From Chrysophaeum taylorii (lineage: Eukaryota > Sar > Pelagophyceae > Pelagomonadales > Pelagomonadaceae), in NCBI GenBank assembly GCA_029834535.1, contig JAQMWT010000508.1:1-55459 (forward strand): a DNA stretch of 55,459 nt, read 5' to 3'. Positions 19,380-31,582 of the stretch are shown in pieces. Position 1 is the first letter of the stretch, and each line of letters begins with the position of its first letter. The notes beneath the pieces are model-generated. The model saw only the letters and a list, made by a program, of their open reading frames with translations, was not told where the DNA came from and did not search any database. The translations under genes and the position numbers were made by a program.

Positions 19380-19770
19380 CGCCTGGTGAGTCCGTGTCAT
19401 CCTCTCGATTTTCTTCGGCGGGGGGCGTCGTCTCGTTGGCGACGTCGGCGATCTTGCCGTATTTGCCTCGGGCCTACTCCATAAACTCGCGGTGGTTCAT
19501 GCGCATGAGGACGAGCATGTCGCATTCTTCGTCGCGAAGCAGCGAGTTACCCTCGGTCAGATCGATGTTACCGGCCGAGATGGTTCGTTCGCAGAAGCTC
19601 TCTGCATGAAGCGTGCCGATAAATACGCGTTGAAATCTGGCGAGCTTAAGGAGAAAGCCGTATTCGGCGACTTTCTCAATCTTCTTGTAGAGCTTGCCCA
19701 GCCAGCATGGTAAAGTAATAAAAGACTTGACCTCGGGCACGGCGAGCGAGAGGGGTAAAGTAAAGTGCAA
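19380..19770 (-). pseudogene. hAT transposase C-terminal relic
   Basis: The frame from 19770 to 19474 encodes LGKLYKKIEKVAEYGFLLKL and then the hAT dimerisation segment ISAGNIDLTEGNSLLRDEEC followed by MLVLMRMN. Coding similarity continues past a stop into 19380. The same sequence type ends the larger hAT relic at 29-31.4 kb, so both come from one family. Confidence 0.65.
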
Positions 19771-19864
19771 TTAGATTTTTTCCCATATTTCCTAGTTTCT
19801 AGTATAGAGAAAAGGCGCAGCGCTTGAATTCGAGCGCTTCAAGTTCGTAAGGAAGGTGGAAGTA

Positions 19865-19921
19865 ACCGCGGTGGGTGAGTGAGTGCGGCATCAGCAGTGA
19901 ACCGCGGTGGGTGAGTGAGTG
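19865..19921 (+). repeat. 22-bp direct repeat before the ABC transporter start
   Basis: AACCGCGGTGGGTGAGTGAG occurs at about 19865 and again at about 19900, ending four bases before the ATG at 19925. It probably lies in the 5-prime untranslated region. Confidence 0.7.
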
Positions 19922-19924
19922 ATC

Positions 19925-22900
19925 ATGTCTGAGCGGGAGCTGGAGCTCGAGGCGTTGCTGTTGACGTATGAGCGGGAGCTGCGGACGCGGGGGGTGAGCG
20001 ATGAAGAGCTGGATCGCCTTCGTGGCGGCGTCAAGGTGGCCCCCGTGGCGGCCGAACGTGTCGGGGAGGCCAAGGTGGACGAGGACGGCGACAAGCCGGG
20101 ATGGGCACAACGCAAGTTCTACGAGCTGAAGAAGGACTTGATCGACACCGAGGCGCGGATCAAGGCCGTCGGGGAGTTCCAGAAGCGGTACCTGGACCTG
20201 CCCGAGGTGGTCGTCCGGTACCGTAACGTGCGTTTCACGGCCAAGGTCGACCCGAGCGAGCCCGAGATCAAGACGGTCGCGAACCAGAACCCGATCGGTG
20301 CGATTGCGACCAAGGTGATGTACAAGATGTCGCACAAGAACGCGCCGACGACCCGCGAGATACTGCGAGGCGCGGCGGGCATCATCGAGCCGAGGGACCT
20401 CACGCTCGTCATCGGCGCTCCGGGGTGCGGCAAGACGAGCTTCCTCAAGTTGTTGTGCGGGCAGCTACCGAAGAAGACCTCGACCTCGACGCTCGAGTAC
20501 GACGAGTGCACGTACAATGGCGAAGACATTTACGGCAAGAAGCGCGGCTTCGTACCGTCGAAGCTCGCGCTCTACATCGACCAGATCGACATTCACACGC
20601 CGACGCTCACGGTCGAGGAGACGTTGGAGTTCGCGTTCTCAACGTTGGGCGCGAGGGATGCGATTGGGCAGTCCGAACGCAAGAAGCAGCTCTTTCGCGA
20701 AGACTCGGCGAAGAAGAGCAAGAGACGAGGGACGCACAAGGAGGAGATTCACCTCGTCGTCGAGGAGCGCGAGTCGGAGGCCAAGGACTTCGACGCCTTC
20801 ATCAAGGCCTCCAAGACCCTCAAGCGCGACGCGGTCCTCCGCATCCTCGGGATCGATCACGTTGCCCAGACGATCGTCGGCAATGCGGCGGTGCGCGGCG
20901 TCAGTGGCGGCCAGCGGAGACGCGTCTCGATCGGCGAAGGCGCGTCGTCGTCGTTGTCGTAATCGTCTCTTTATCGTAAAAAACCGGACGCCGCCGTCCT
21001 CAGGTCTGATGGGAAAGTGTCGCGTATTCGCGGGCGACGAGATCTCGACTGGCCTCGACTCGCAGACGACGTTCGAAATCACGAGGGCGTTCAAGTTCTT
21101 CACGCAGTACCTCCACATCACGGTCGTGCTGTCGCTCCTCCAGCCGCCGCCCGAGACTTTCGCGTTATTCGACAAGGTGATTTTGTTGGACAAGGGGGCG
21201 ATCGCGTTTCACGGACCCACCGATGAGATAACGCGGCACTTTGCGTCGATCGGGATTCTGGCGCCACCGCGCAAGGATGTGGCAGATTTTTTGGTCGAAA
21301 TCACGTCGAGCCGCGAGCTCGTGCGCTCCTACTCGGCGAGCGGAAGAAGAAGCCGGGCGACCGACTTTCCCAAAGAATTTATGGAGAGCGAGTATTATCG
21401 GTCGATGTGCGCCGCCCTGGACGAGAACAAGAAGGACTCGACGCACGTGAATGACTGGGGGGAGTACTATTCGACCGAGTTCACCGAGCCGTTTTCTTAC
21501 TACGTGGCTAAGTGCCTGGAGCGCAACCTCGTGCTGCTCAAAAAGGGTCCGGAATACCTCAAGGTGCGATTTGGCCAGGCGACCGTTATGGGTATCTTCA
21601 CGGGTACGCTTTATTACAACACTCCCTACGACGACTTCACATCAATCTTCGGGTTGATCTTCTCTGCGTTGATGTATTTGGCTCTCGCCGGCATGTCGTC
21701 GATGCCCGGCCTCATCGAGCGCCGCGACGTCTTCTACAAGCAACGGAATCAGAGCTACTTTCCGACAGTCGCCTACACGCTCTCGCAAGTCGTGGTCGAC
21801 GTCATCATCACGCTGATCGAAAATGTCCTGTACGCAAACCTGGTGTATTGGCCGGCCGGTCTCTCGTCGTCTCGATTTGGCGTTTTCCTCGCCGTCTCGA
21901 TAGTCCTCAGCCTCGCGATGAGCCAGTGGTTCGGCTTTATCGCCGCCATCGCCCCCGACGGCCAATCCGCGCAGCCCATGGCCGGCATGAGCATCGTCTT
22001 GAGCGTCCTCTTCTCGGGGTTCATCGTCCAGCGCGAGAACATTCCTCGCCCGTGGCGCCCGTTGCACTGGGTGAGCCCGATCGCGCTCGCGTGGCGCGCC
22101 GTCTCGATCAGCGAGTTCCGCTCCGACCGGTACAACAGGGACAACTGTCCCTACCAACAGGACGAGCTCGGGTGTACGGCCGACGACCCGTGCTGCGTCG
22201 AGAGCGAGGACGGCATTTTCTTTCTGAAAACCTACTCGGTCCAGACGACGTCTGATTTCATCTTCGTCGGCATCGTCGTCCTCGCGTTCTACTTTTGCCT
22301 CAGCATCGTCCTCCAGACGGTGGCGCTCAGCACCGTCCGCCACAGCGGCCACGGCTCGGGCCCCCCGCCGGAGGACCTCATCGAACTAGAAGAAGAAGAA
22401 GAAGAAGAAGGAGAAGCAGAAAAATTCGAAGCGACGACGACGACGACGACGACGGCGGCTACGCTTCCGAAGCGCGCCAAGATCGCAGACCAAGCCAAGA
22501 AGACAGCCGCCGAAATTCCGTACACGCCGACGACGATCGCCTTCGACGACGTCCACTACACGGTCATGGTGCCGTCGGCGACGCCCCACGGAGCCGCCGA
22601 GCCCCTCGAGCTCCTGGGGGGCGTCACCGGCTTCGCAAAACCCGCGACGATGACGGCGCTTATGGGTTCCTCCGGCGCGGGAAAGACGACGCTCCTCGAC
22701 GTCCTCGCCAGTCGGAAGAAGACGGGAAAAATCGAGGGCGATATCCGCCTCAACGGTCACCCGACCGACCCTATCTCCTTCTCGCGCATCAGCGGCTACG
22801 TCGAGCAGCTCGACGTCCACAACCCGGGCCCGACGGTCTTCGAGTCGGTGGACTTTTCCGCGTCGCTCCGCCTCGAGCGAAAACACGCGGCCAGCAAGCG

Positions 22901-24466
22901 CGCCTTTGTCGCCCAACTCTTGGACATCCTCGAGCTCGCGCCCATCGCCGGCCACCAGGTCGGCACCATCACGACGGGCGGTCTCACCTTTGAGCAACGC
23001 AAGCGCCTCACCATGGCGGTCGAGCTGGTCAGATTATTATACGCCTTCTTGAATACAGCTCTTGATCGACGGTGGCGTCGCCCGCAGGCGGCTAACCCGG
23101 CAATCCTCTTCCTCGACGAGCCGACGAGCGGTCTCGACTCGCGCGCCGCGCTCGTCGTCATCCGCGCGACCCGGAACATCGCCGCCACCGGCCGATCGGT
23201 CATCTGTACGATCCACCAGGTACGCGCTTTTTGTTTCGCGCCGACCATTTCTTTCGTACGCAGCCGTCGTACGCGCTCTTTTCGGTGTTCGACCGACTGC
23301 TGCTACTGTCCCGCGGCGGCCGGACGGTCTACTTTGGCGATATCGGCAACGAGTGCGAGACCCTCATCGCGTACCTCGAGAAGACGATTCTGACGACGAA
23401 CTGCAAGTCCGTCGAGCCTAAGCTCCCCGACGGCGCCAACCCCGCAACCTGGATGCTCGCGTGCTGCTCGGCCAAGGACGCCGACTTTGCGAGCGCCTAC
23501 TTCACGTCGCAGCTTGCCATAGACAACACCAACGTCACGCGAGAGGCGCTCGAGCCCGCCGAAGGCTACGTCCCGCATAAATTCTCGAGCCCCTACGTCC
23601 TCCCCGTCTCCCAGCAATTTCCCGTCCTCGTGAAGCGCATGTTCATCTCCTACTGGCGCGGCCCCTCCTACAACGTCGCGCGCGGCATGGTTTCGATTGT
23701 CATTGCCTTGATATTCGGGTCGTGCTACAGCAAATCGCGCCCCGACGGCCTCGACACGTTCTCCGAGGTTCTCGGTCGCGTTGGCTTGTTCTTCCTGTGC
23801 CCCTTCTTCATGGGCATCATTTTCTTCTCGGCCGCCCAGTCCCAAATGGCCGTCGAGCGCGCCCCCTTCTACCGCGAAAAGGCCGCGCGCATCTACTCGC
23901 CCTTGCCCTACACCGTCTCCTTTGGCGTCGTCGAGACGCCCTACCTTCTCCTCTTCTCCTTTCTCCACTCGGGCTTCATATGGAGCTTGGTCGACTTCTA
24001 CCCCGGCGTCGAACAGTTTTTCTTCTACTTTGCGTACTACCTCTTCTACGTCTCCTTCGCGACCTTCTTCGCCCAATTCCTCGTGGCCGCGATGCCCGAC
24101 GAGGGCACGGCGCAAACCGTCGGCAACACCTTCTTGACCCTCAGCTCTCTCGTCGCGGGCTTTTCCATCACGCCCGACAACATCCCGGACTACTGGATCA
24201 TCACCTATTGGCTCTCCCCGATCCACTACACCTTGGAAGGTATCGTCGTCACCCAGTTCCACGGCGCCGACCGCCCCATCGCCGACCTTCCCGGCGAGCC
24301 GTCGATTGAGCGCTACATGGCTTCCCACTGGTCGGACTCGCATTTCGGCGGCTTCTTTACTTATTCACACCGTTTCCAGAACCTCGTAATGCTTGCCATC
24401 TTCTGCGGCGTCTTCCGCACGGCCACCCTGCTGGCGCTCACCTTCCTGGACTACACGACGCGCTAA
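19925..24466 (+). CDS. Full-size PDR/ABCG transporter
   Basis: The CDS is join(19925..20939, 21004..23027, 23088..23219, 23264..24466), which sums to 1457 residues, the usual PDR size, with NBD-TMD-NBD-TMD order. NBD1 has Walker A GAPGCGKT (164-171), signature VSGGQRRRVSIGE and Walker B VFAGDEISTGLDS. NBD2 has GSSGAGKTT, the PDR-type signature LTFEQRKRLTMAVEL and AILFLDEPTSGLD. Each half has six-helix ABC2 membrane regions. The family exports lipids and xenobiotics at the plasma membrane. Introns 2 and 3 (60 and 44 nt) are GT-AG; intron 1 keeps frame only with a GC donor at 20940. A poly-Glu and poly-Thr linker joins the halves. Confidence 0.9.
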
Positions 24467-24762
24467 AACCGAATGTTTACCTACACCCCGTGCGTGATCA
24501 ATCCGCAATTTTTAATGCTATGCGCGGTGTCTTCGAGGACTCGATCCGATCCGAACCGAATCGAATCGAACCGAATCGAACCGAATCGAACCGAACCTCA
24601 AGTGCTGTGCTTTTCTCGACCTTGTCTTCGCGCCTCACAACAACACACACATCCTGGCTGCGAACTTTGTTTGTCTCATTTCCTGTACATTTCTTTCACT
24701 TGGGCAGCGTTGGCGACAACGGCGAGCGCATTCAAAAATAAATATTCGCCGCTGCCGCCGCC

Positions 24763-24822
<60 letters not shown>

Positions 24823-25460
24823 TCTCCAGGGCTTGGCGACAGCCGCATCCAGGGTGGGGGGGGCCGCCCCGCGCGAGAACACGAACCCCCCCCCCCCCCC
24901 AGCACGAAAGCTTAGCGCTGGGGGGTGGGTATCCCCTCCCCTATAGCGCGGAGGGATCGGTGCCACCCCCCTAGGACGACGGGCACCGCAGCACCTGAGT
25001 GGCTCTACAATGTAGGCTACAGTTTGGCAGGGGGGAAATTGGGTTTCGAGGGGTGTGTTTGGCGACGCTGAATGGGGGCGCAAGGAATGCGGCGACCTCA
25101 TGGTAGAATGTGGCGTCTCCGAGGTTCAGGAGGTAGTCGCGGAGGTTCGTTCTCCTCGGGAGAGCTGGGTTCTCATCCTCCTCCTCATCGAGGGCGGGCT
25201 CGTCGACGGAGTCTGGCTCGTTGACCTCGCCATGTTCGGGGGGGGCGGTTCGTTGTCGTCATCATCGTCGTCTTGAGGACAGGACGCGTACAATAAATAT
25301 CCCGTCAAGTTTTAGGGCTCGGAGGAGTCGCGCGTATGGCTGAGCCACAGTGATTTATTTTACTGCAGTCAGTGTAGCGCTGCGGCAATAAAAAATTAGT
25401 GCACATTTTACTTCTCCCTAAATATACGCCAACGGATTCTTCCTCTTTGGATCATCAAAG
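24467..25460. other. Low-complexity intergenic DNA
   Basis: A tandem CGAATCGAAC-type repeat lies at 24550-24597, a (CCG)n run at about 24752-24832, G and C runs at 24856-24900 and a GTC/ATC triplet array at 25250-25275. Open frames here are poly-Pro/poly-Gly artefacts of the repeats. Confidence 0.7.
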
Positions 25461-26597
25461 ATGCAGAAGTTGGTCGTGTTGCTATTGCGAAGCGTGTCGG
25501 GTGCGAAGCAGCCGAGCGTTGGGGTGTGCTGGACGCGGAACCTCGTGAGCTTCGATCTCAATGCGGAAGGGTATGGCGTCGTGTGGGCCGAGTGGGAACA
25601 AGTATACGCGTCGGCACTGTCCGCGTACTTTGCCCTAAATCGCAGTCAAGTCAAGACTTGCTTGTTTACGGACGCGCCCGAGCGCGTCGCGAGGTTTGCG
25701 ATCGAGGGTACGGGAAGACCCAGGTCTCAGGAGCTCTTCAGCGTTTTTGTCGCCGAGCCATCCTTGATCGAGTTCGTCGACGCGGTCATAGAGCGCGCGT
25801 TGAATCGAAGCGAGGCGTGGCACGCCATGGCACAAAGTAAGGCGAAATTCACCTTGTTCGCGAGCCGCCTCAAGCGGATGTACAACGTGTGGCGCGCGCC
25901 GTTTGGCGTGACTCTCTTCGTCGACGACGACACCGTGTTCTGTCCAAACCCCGCTCTCGCCGCCGACCTCCGGAGCCTCGCGGCTCCCAATACCGTCAGA
26001 ATCGTCGAGCACTCGTGGTCAAAACCGCTCCACGACTTTGACGTCGACCGGGAGCGCACGAGGCTCGAGACCTGCTATCCGACCTGCTGGAACGACGCGA
26101 GCTGCGACACGTTCGTGTCGCCACCGCCCGCCCTCCAGGGCGGCGCCATCCTCGTGCGTGGCGACACCCTCGCGACACGCGCCTTCGCGACCGATTGGAT
26201 GCGCGAGTACATCAGCCATTGGTCTTCTTCCGCCAATCTCACCGCGCGGGCTGCGGGAAACGATCAGCGGCCGTTGGACAATCTCGCCAAGCGCCAATGC
26301 CAGACGCCGCGCGGCTGGTACCTCGCCGCGCTCCCTCCCATTTACAACGCGAGATTTCTCACGGACAAACTTTTTTTGACTCCGGTCGCTGGTCGCGTCA
26401 CGGTCATCCACTCTCATGGATTCCACCGGTGGGCCCTCTACGACGCCTTTATCGACGTCCTTCACCGCCAAGTCTGCGACCGCATTAACGCGGACCAAGG
26501 GCCGCGCTCCCTCGCCCTCGACGCCATCGCCCTTCTCAGAGACGGCATCAGAGAAAGACTCAGAGGAGGAGGAGAGCCCGGATCATCAACCTCATAG
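25461..26597 (+). CDS. GT-A type glycosyltransferase-like protein
   Basis: The 378-residue ORF begins at the ATG at 25461. FGVTLFVDDDTVFCPNP (149-165) is a DxD metal/nucleotide-sugar site at the end of a strand, preceded by a helix with SRLKRM, as in nucleotide-diphospho-sugar transferases. Later GGAILVRG, the NDQRPLDNLA segment and the near C-terminal VIHSHGFHR fit the acceptor side and a terminal metal-binding His of the fold. The donor and acceptor are unknown. A short hydrophobic N-terminus may be a signal or anchor, which would put it in the Golgi. It converges on a nucleotide-sugar synthesis gene, which is suggestive but not proof of a shared pathway. Confidence 0.7.
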   Translation: MQKLVVLLLRSVSGAKQPSVGVCWTRNLVSFDLNAEGYGVVWAEWEQVYASALSAYFALNRSQVKTCLFTDAPERVARFAIEGTGRPRSQELFSVFVAEPSLIEFVDAVIERALNRSEAWHAMAQSKAKFTLFASRLKRMYNVWRAPFGVTLFVDDDTVFCPNPALAADLRSLAAPNTVRIVEHSWSKPLHDFDVDRERTRLETCYPTCWNDASCDTFVSPPPALQGGAILVRGDTLATRAFATDWMREYISHWSSSANLTARAAGNDQRPLDNLAKRQCQTPRGWYLAALPPIYNARFLTDKLFLTPVAGRVTVIHSHGFHRWALYDAFIDVLHRQVCDRINADQGPRSLALDAIALLRDGIRERLRGGGEPGSSTS

Positions 26598-26822
26598 TAG
26601 GTGTAACCGCCGGCCGGACGTGGTGGCGCGCGCGCACAAGAACTAGGGCCTCTTGCGGCGGCACCCTGGTCGCGGGCGTGGAGAGCAGCAGCAGCAGCGG
26701 CACAACGCGGCGAGAGAAATGAAGAATGACAAGGAGATTTTCTGAAGTCGCCCTCACCACCGCAGACGAAGAACAAGACGACGAAACTCCTCGAAAGACA
26801 AAGAGAGGCCCCAATCATCATA

Positions 26823-28697
26823 CTAAGAAAGCGAGCAGTCCGGCTTCCTGGTAGTGGTGAGCTGTTTGGTGACGGGATCGGTGGTTACGAAGAAGAGGCC
26901 CGGACCAACGAGGTCGAGGACGGGGACGTCGTCGCCCTTGACCGTCTCGTAGCCGCGGATGCGCGTGCTCTCCGGGGCGTCGTCGGGGGCTTCGACGCGC
27001 TTGAATCCTGAATTCTTCACGAGACACTCGAGGACAGTAATTTTTGCGTTCTTCGTGCCTTTGATGACGAGACCGCCGTCGAGATTGAGAGAGCGGACGG
27101 TGACGTCGCCCGAGAGGACGAGGGTGGAGGCGGCCGAGATGGTGACGAAGTCGGGGGCGGGAAACTTGGTTTTGAGGTCGGTGTACGAAACCGCGACCGA
27201 GGGCGCCAGGACAATCGAGGGACTGAGGATGTCGGAGGTGATGCCGTCCCAAGTCTCAGCGGAGGTCATCTTAGAAACGGCGCAGCCCCGCAGGCGGAGC
27301 ATCTCGGCGCAGTGGAAGTACTGGTCGGCTTCGGCGGACAAGGCGCAGGCGGGAGGGGTTTTGCCGACCGCATCCGCCGTCGCGTTTTTGCATGGCGAGA
27401 AGGCGATCCAATTCGCAACGGACGTAAAGCCGACGAGCTCCTCGGCGGGCAAGACCTTGGGGTAGTCTTGCATCATGCACTCGAGGCGCGCCGGCTTCTT
27501 GAACTTTGTCTTGGTAGCGTCGGCGTACTTTGGATTGACGAACTCGCCCATGACCCCCTTGGTTTTGTCGAGGGTCGAGGCGTACGGCTTGCACGCCAGC
27601 ACAAACGAGTTGATGTTGCCCGGGTAAGGCGAGTGCACGCCGTCGGGGCCGGCGACGTCGCCGCTCGGGCTCACCGTTGACCGCAGCAGGGGATCTAGCT
27701 GGTTGTACTCGACGTTAATGACCATCGACTTGCCTTCGGCGGCATTATCCAGTTTCGCGATCCCGCCAACCGCCTGCCCAGGAAACCGAGGCACGGTGAG
27801 GAAGTTGCAGTGGAGGCCGAGTTTTTTGGAGACGCCGAGCGTCGCGTACAGAGGTCGAAAGCCCAGGGCGTTGGTGTCCTGGAAGAAGTAGACCCAGTCG
27901 ATGCCCATGTTCGCCCACTTTCTCACCAACCCGCTAGAGTGTAGGAGCACGTGGACGTCGCCGTGGCCGTGCGGTTTGGTGATGGGCGCGCCGTCGTCGT
28001 CGACGGCGATTCTAGCGTCGTTGTCGGCGAGCGCGGCGACCTTTTCTTGTTTTAAGAGCGTTATCTGGCCCGGTGCGGCGCCGAAATTGTTGTTCGCCGC
28101 CAGCATCTCCTTGGTCATCGTCTCGGTGTCGCCGGAGACCATAATGGCGAGCGGGAGCGGCCTGCTCTTGGTCGCCTTCTGGATCGCGAGAATAGTCTGG
28201 ACGTAGTAGTCGAGGTAAGCCGTGCCCGTCACGGTCTCCGTCGGGAGCTCGACCTTGATGCGCGAATACCCCAGTCTTTCCCCGAGCCCCCCTGCGACCA
28301 GCACGAAAGCGCACCGCTTGGCTTCGACGGCCCCGATCGCTTCGTTCTCGCACCACGCGTCTGACCCAAACTCCAGAGCCTCGCCGTTCGGCACCGACGG
28401 CACCCAACCTTCCAACGGATTGTCGCCGCGCGCCGAGGCCGCCAGGAGCTCCTTCGCGCTCTCGATGTACGCCTTTATCCCGCCGGGGTACGACGATTCG
28501 AGGGTACCGATCTGCTCAAAAAAAGTCTTGCCCTTCTCGGGGGTGTACCCATCCAACAAGTGCTCCTGCCCCAACGACACCAGCAAATCGGCGAGTTCCT
28601 TGGACCGCCTGCGCAGTTAGTGGGCGACGACCTTGGCGAACGAACGAACGAACGAACGAACCACGCACCCAGTCAATCCATCCGGCACTGCGCTCAT
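26823..28697 (-). CDS. USP: UDP-sugar pyrophosphorylase
   Basis: The proposed CDS is complement(join(26823..28608, 28669..28697)), 604 residues. The large exon has no ATG before a stop at 28618; a 29-nt first exon (MSAVPDGLTG) joined over a 60-nt GT-AG intron supplies the start and keeps frame. The nucleotide-binding loop LVAGGLGERLGYSRIK, TGTAYLDYY, FQDTNAL and GNINSFVLA are as in plant-type USP, which makes UDP-glucose, UDP-galactose, UDP-xylose and others from sugar-1-phosphate and UTP. A left-handed beta-helix-like C-terminus follows (VVLSGDVTVRSLNLDGG type strands). Length matches the family. The intron holds a (GAAC)n run. Confidence 0.9.
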
Positions 28698-29019
28698 CGC
28701 CGATATTTTTTTATCCGCGTCACACGAAGATTCGGCACACCCAGATGAAGATCCGTCACCGTTTGTACCTTTACTCTTCTTCAGAGTAAAGGAAACAAGG
28801 TCCAGTCAGAATAACTTATATTTTTTTACTTTACTTTTACTTCTTAAAAGCCCCGTCCAAATAGGGTCAAGGGTTTTGCTTTAACCTTGTGGCGACATGG
28901 CGAACTTGAGCAGTGCAGTCGCTGGGCGTGCCGTTTTTCGTCGAGAGCTGAGAAAATGGCTGCGAACGAAAAAATGCCGGATCATCAGCTGAAGAGAAAG
29001 GCGACGAGGCACATCTAAG
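28698..29019. other. Gap with a possible transposon end
   Basis: CTTTACTCT (28769-28777) and AGAGTAAAG (28783-28791) form a 9-bp inverted repeat, and a similar AGAGTAAAG...CTTTACTC pair lies at 31598-31622 on the far side of the hAT relic. They may be the terminal repeats of that element. Confidence 0.4.
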
Positions 29020-31420
29020 GCGGCCATTCCGGCGGAATGGTACCGCGATTATACTCCGAAGAAAGGCAGCCCCACTCCTCTAGGCGTGTGGTTGCAAGTC
29101 AAGCGTCTGACGGGCGATCGCCCTGAATGCGCGAAGAAAGACTCCTACTCAAGCAAGAAAGCTCTTTGCTGCGTCTACACGAAGAAGCCGGACGGGAACA
29201 CCTGTTACGCGTTGCTCAAGTGCTACAGAAATAGGCAGAGGGGCTTGTGGAACAAGACTGAGGCGCTGCAACACATTAAGTTAGCGCATCCGAAGTCAAG
29301 CGTCGTGCAGAAATCTCAAAACGCCGCCAGGCGATTAGTCGGGGAGCTTTTGGAGGCGATGGATAGGAAAAGCAACGAAAGAGCACTCTTGATGGCTTCG
29401 TTAGTTTAGCGACGGGCAGCAACAAGATGGTAATCACACCGGCATTTTCAGCGCGCTCCTATTGCTATGGGAATCTCAAAACGGACATTCGACGATCCGC
29501 ACTCCCGCAACATGCTCCAAGCATACTTTGAACCTGGTAGCCGGCAAGGCCAATTGCCCATTCCTGGGGCGCAACGGCCTCTTGTACTGGGTGCGAGCAT
29601 AGTACGAGAACTTCACCCGCTTGATGAACCACGTCGTGGCCATCGAGATGGGCGCTGCCCAGGATAACAAACGCGTTCGGACAGTTCTTCCAAGACGGCT
29701 GCACGCTCGAGGATCACAACGAGAGGGAATCAAGCTGTTGGTTTCACTTTCATCCCGATCGGCGAAGATCGAAGCCTGGTTGTTTGCCTCGGCCTGCCGC
29801 GCATCGCAGACGGGACCGCAGCTACAACGGCACGGCTATTGTGAAGGTGATTGATCCGCGTGACATGCACAAGATCAGCGAAATCTCAAGATCGGCGGTG
29901 GGCGACCTCGTCCGCACCAACAAAACACAGCCCGTCAATCCGTTCCCTCAGGGCGTCCGGGTCATGCAGCGGACGCACAATATCGCCAGGTTCTTTTCGT
30001 GCGGGAAGCGCCTGGGCGAGCTGCACAGTCTGTGTCCCCAGACGGAAGCGGCCAAAAAGTCCGGCTAAAAGTCGACCTAAACGTGACGCGTGTGGCTGCG
30101 CGCCACAACACTCGGAGCTCCGGCTGAATCGGCCATTTCGTCTGTACCAGATCCAACATTCGGTCCCTTGGCGATTGCCAGACGAGCAGTGGAAATAGAT
30201 CGCGGATTTCGAAGCGACTCTCCAGATCACCAACAAGGCCGAGAAGTTGATTCAGCACGAGGCAAATTTCTGGGGGCCTGCGCCACCGGCCTTTAAAATC
30301 CGGATGCTCTAAGAGCACCGTGAGAACGTAGTCGCAGTCGTCGACTTGAAAGCTGTGACTCAGTCCCCACAACTACCCCTCCTTGACACGAGCGATATGA
30401 AGCTCACATCGACGGGCAAGATGTGCCTCGAGCGCACCCAACTAAAAGCAGAGCGGCGCTATTGTGGGAGCAAGACTGTGTCTTTCAATTATTGCTCATC
30501 GCCGCGCTCCTCGTTTTCAGGACGCTCAGCTGTAAGCATCTAAGAGAAGACATGAAATACAAGGCCAAGAAGCTCTTCGAGCAGTTGTATTTTGAAGAGT
30601 ACGCCTCGAAAGCCTTACAGTATGAACGCACCATGAAGAAGGAGAAGGCAGCCGACGACGCTAAGGCTGCCGCGGCTCCCATGGCTCTCACAGCTACCTC
30701 AAACATGGCCACTGCTGCGGTCGACACCTTGCCTGCCTCAGATCCAGTTCGAAAGGCTTTCAATCTCGCAGATGCGAGCGAGGATGGCGACGACGACGAC
30801 GGCCAGCTCGAACTCAGCGACAGGGGGATACCAATGGAAGCAGAGGCCGAGGCACTAATCAACGAGCAGCTGGTCCCGCGTTATGCCGGAGAGTTCGATG
30901 AAGTGTGCGCAAACTGGATCCGATATGCGGATGTGATCAAATGGTAAGTTGAGTCAGACGAATCGAAGAACGTCAAGAAGCTGGATGTCGTCGAGAAACT
31001 CCTCCCCCTCCATGCGGGCAAGCTCTACAAGAAAATCGAGAAAGACACGAAGTGCGGCTACCTCCCCAAGCTCGCCGGATTTTCACGCGGCTTCATCGGC
31101 ACGTTTCCTGCCGAGAGCCTCAACTGTGTGATTCCTCCGTGATTCTGGACCGGCTCCTGTCGGCCCGGCCTGGCTCCCATACTCGGGAGATGTCTGAAGT
31201 TAGTTCGTTAGTTAGTTAGCTTCAGTGAACAAATCATATCGGTCGGCCGGCAACTTCGCTCTGAACGAGGGTAACTCGCTGTTTGGCGACGAAGAATGCG
31301 ACATGCTCGTCCTTTTGCGCATGAACCGCGAGTTCATGGAATGGGCAAGGTCGCCAACGTTGCCAAAGAGCCCAAGATCCCCGCCGAAGAAAACCAAGTG
31401 GACGACGCGGACTCGCCGGA
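29020..31420 (+). pseudogene. hAT-family transposase relic
   Basis: Decayed frames run in order through a BED-like zinc finger (29086-29400: CCVYTKK...C...H-x4-H pattern ending LQHIKLAHPKS), a core part with LPDEQWK and ADFEATLQITNKAEKLI (about 30170-30260), and a helical part EDMKYKAKKLFEQLYFEEYA (30550-30610). After an acidic linker it reaches the C-terminal dimerisation region, KLYKKIEKDTKCGYLPKL and then SAGNFALNEGNSLFGDEEC followed by MLVLLRMNREFMEW (31225-31350). Several stops and shifts are present. A foreign ~97-bp repeat interrupts the C-terminal domain at 31126-31222. Confidence 0.75.
31126..31222 (+). mobile_element. (GTTA)n-tailed insertion within the hAT relic
   Basis: Between the halves of the hAT dimerisation domain lies GGCTCCCATACTCGGGAG followed by TTAGTTCGTTAGTTAGTTAG. 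It is the same module as the 3-prime end at 1690-1741. The other hAT relic (19474-19770) is uninterrupted at this point, which defines the insertion. Confidence 0.65.
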
Positions 31421-31520
31421 CGCGAGTCCGGAATGCGGGGGCTTGCGAATGCCTTGGATTCGACGGCTCGGAAAATCGTTGCCACCATACTTTACTTTAA
31501 GCTACGACAAGTGTAGGCCA

Positions 31521-31582
31521 GTAAGTTCACCTAGTCCCAATCTCTAACCCCAGTAAGTTCACCTGGTCCCAGTAAGTTCACC
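31521..31582 (+). repeat. Short tandem repeat AGTAAGTTCACCTGGTCCC
   Basis: AGTAAGTTCACCT occurs three times (about 31522, 31553, 31571), with CCC between copies. Confidence 0.7.

Noticed and set aside
24676..25101. Open frame with a long Gly run
   Set aside because: It is generated by a (CCG)n array and has no other protein-like content.
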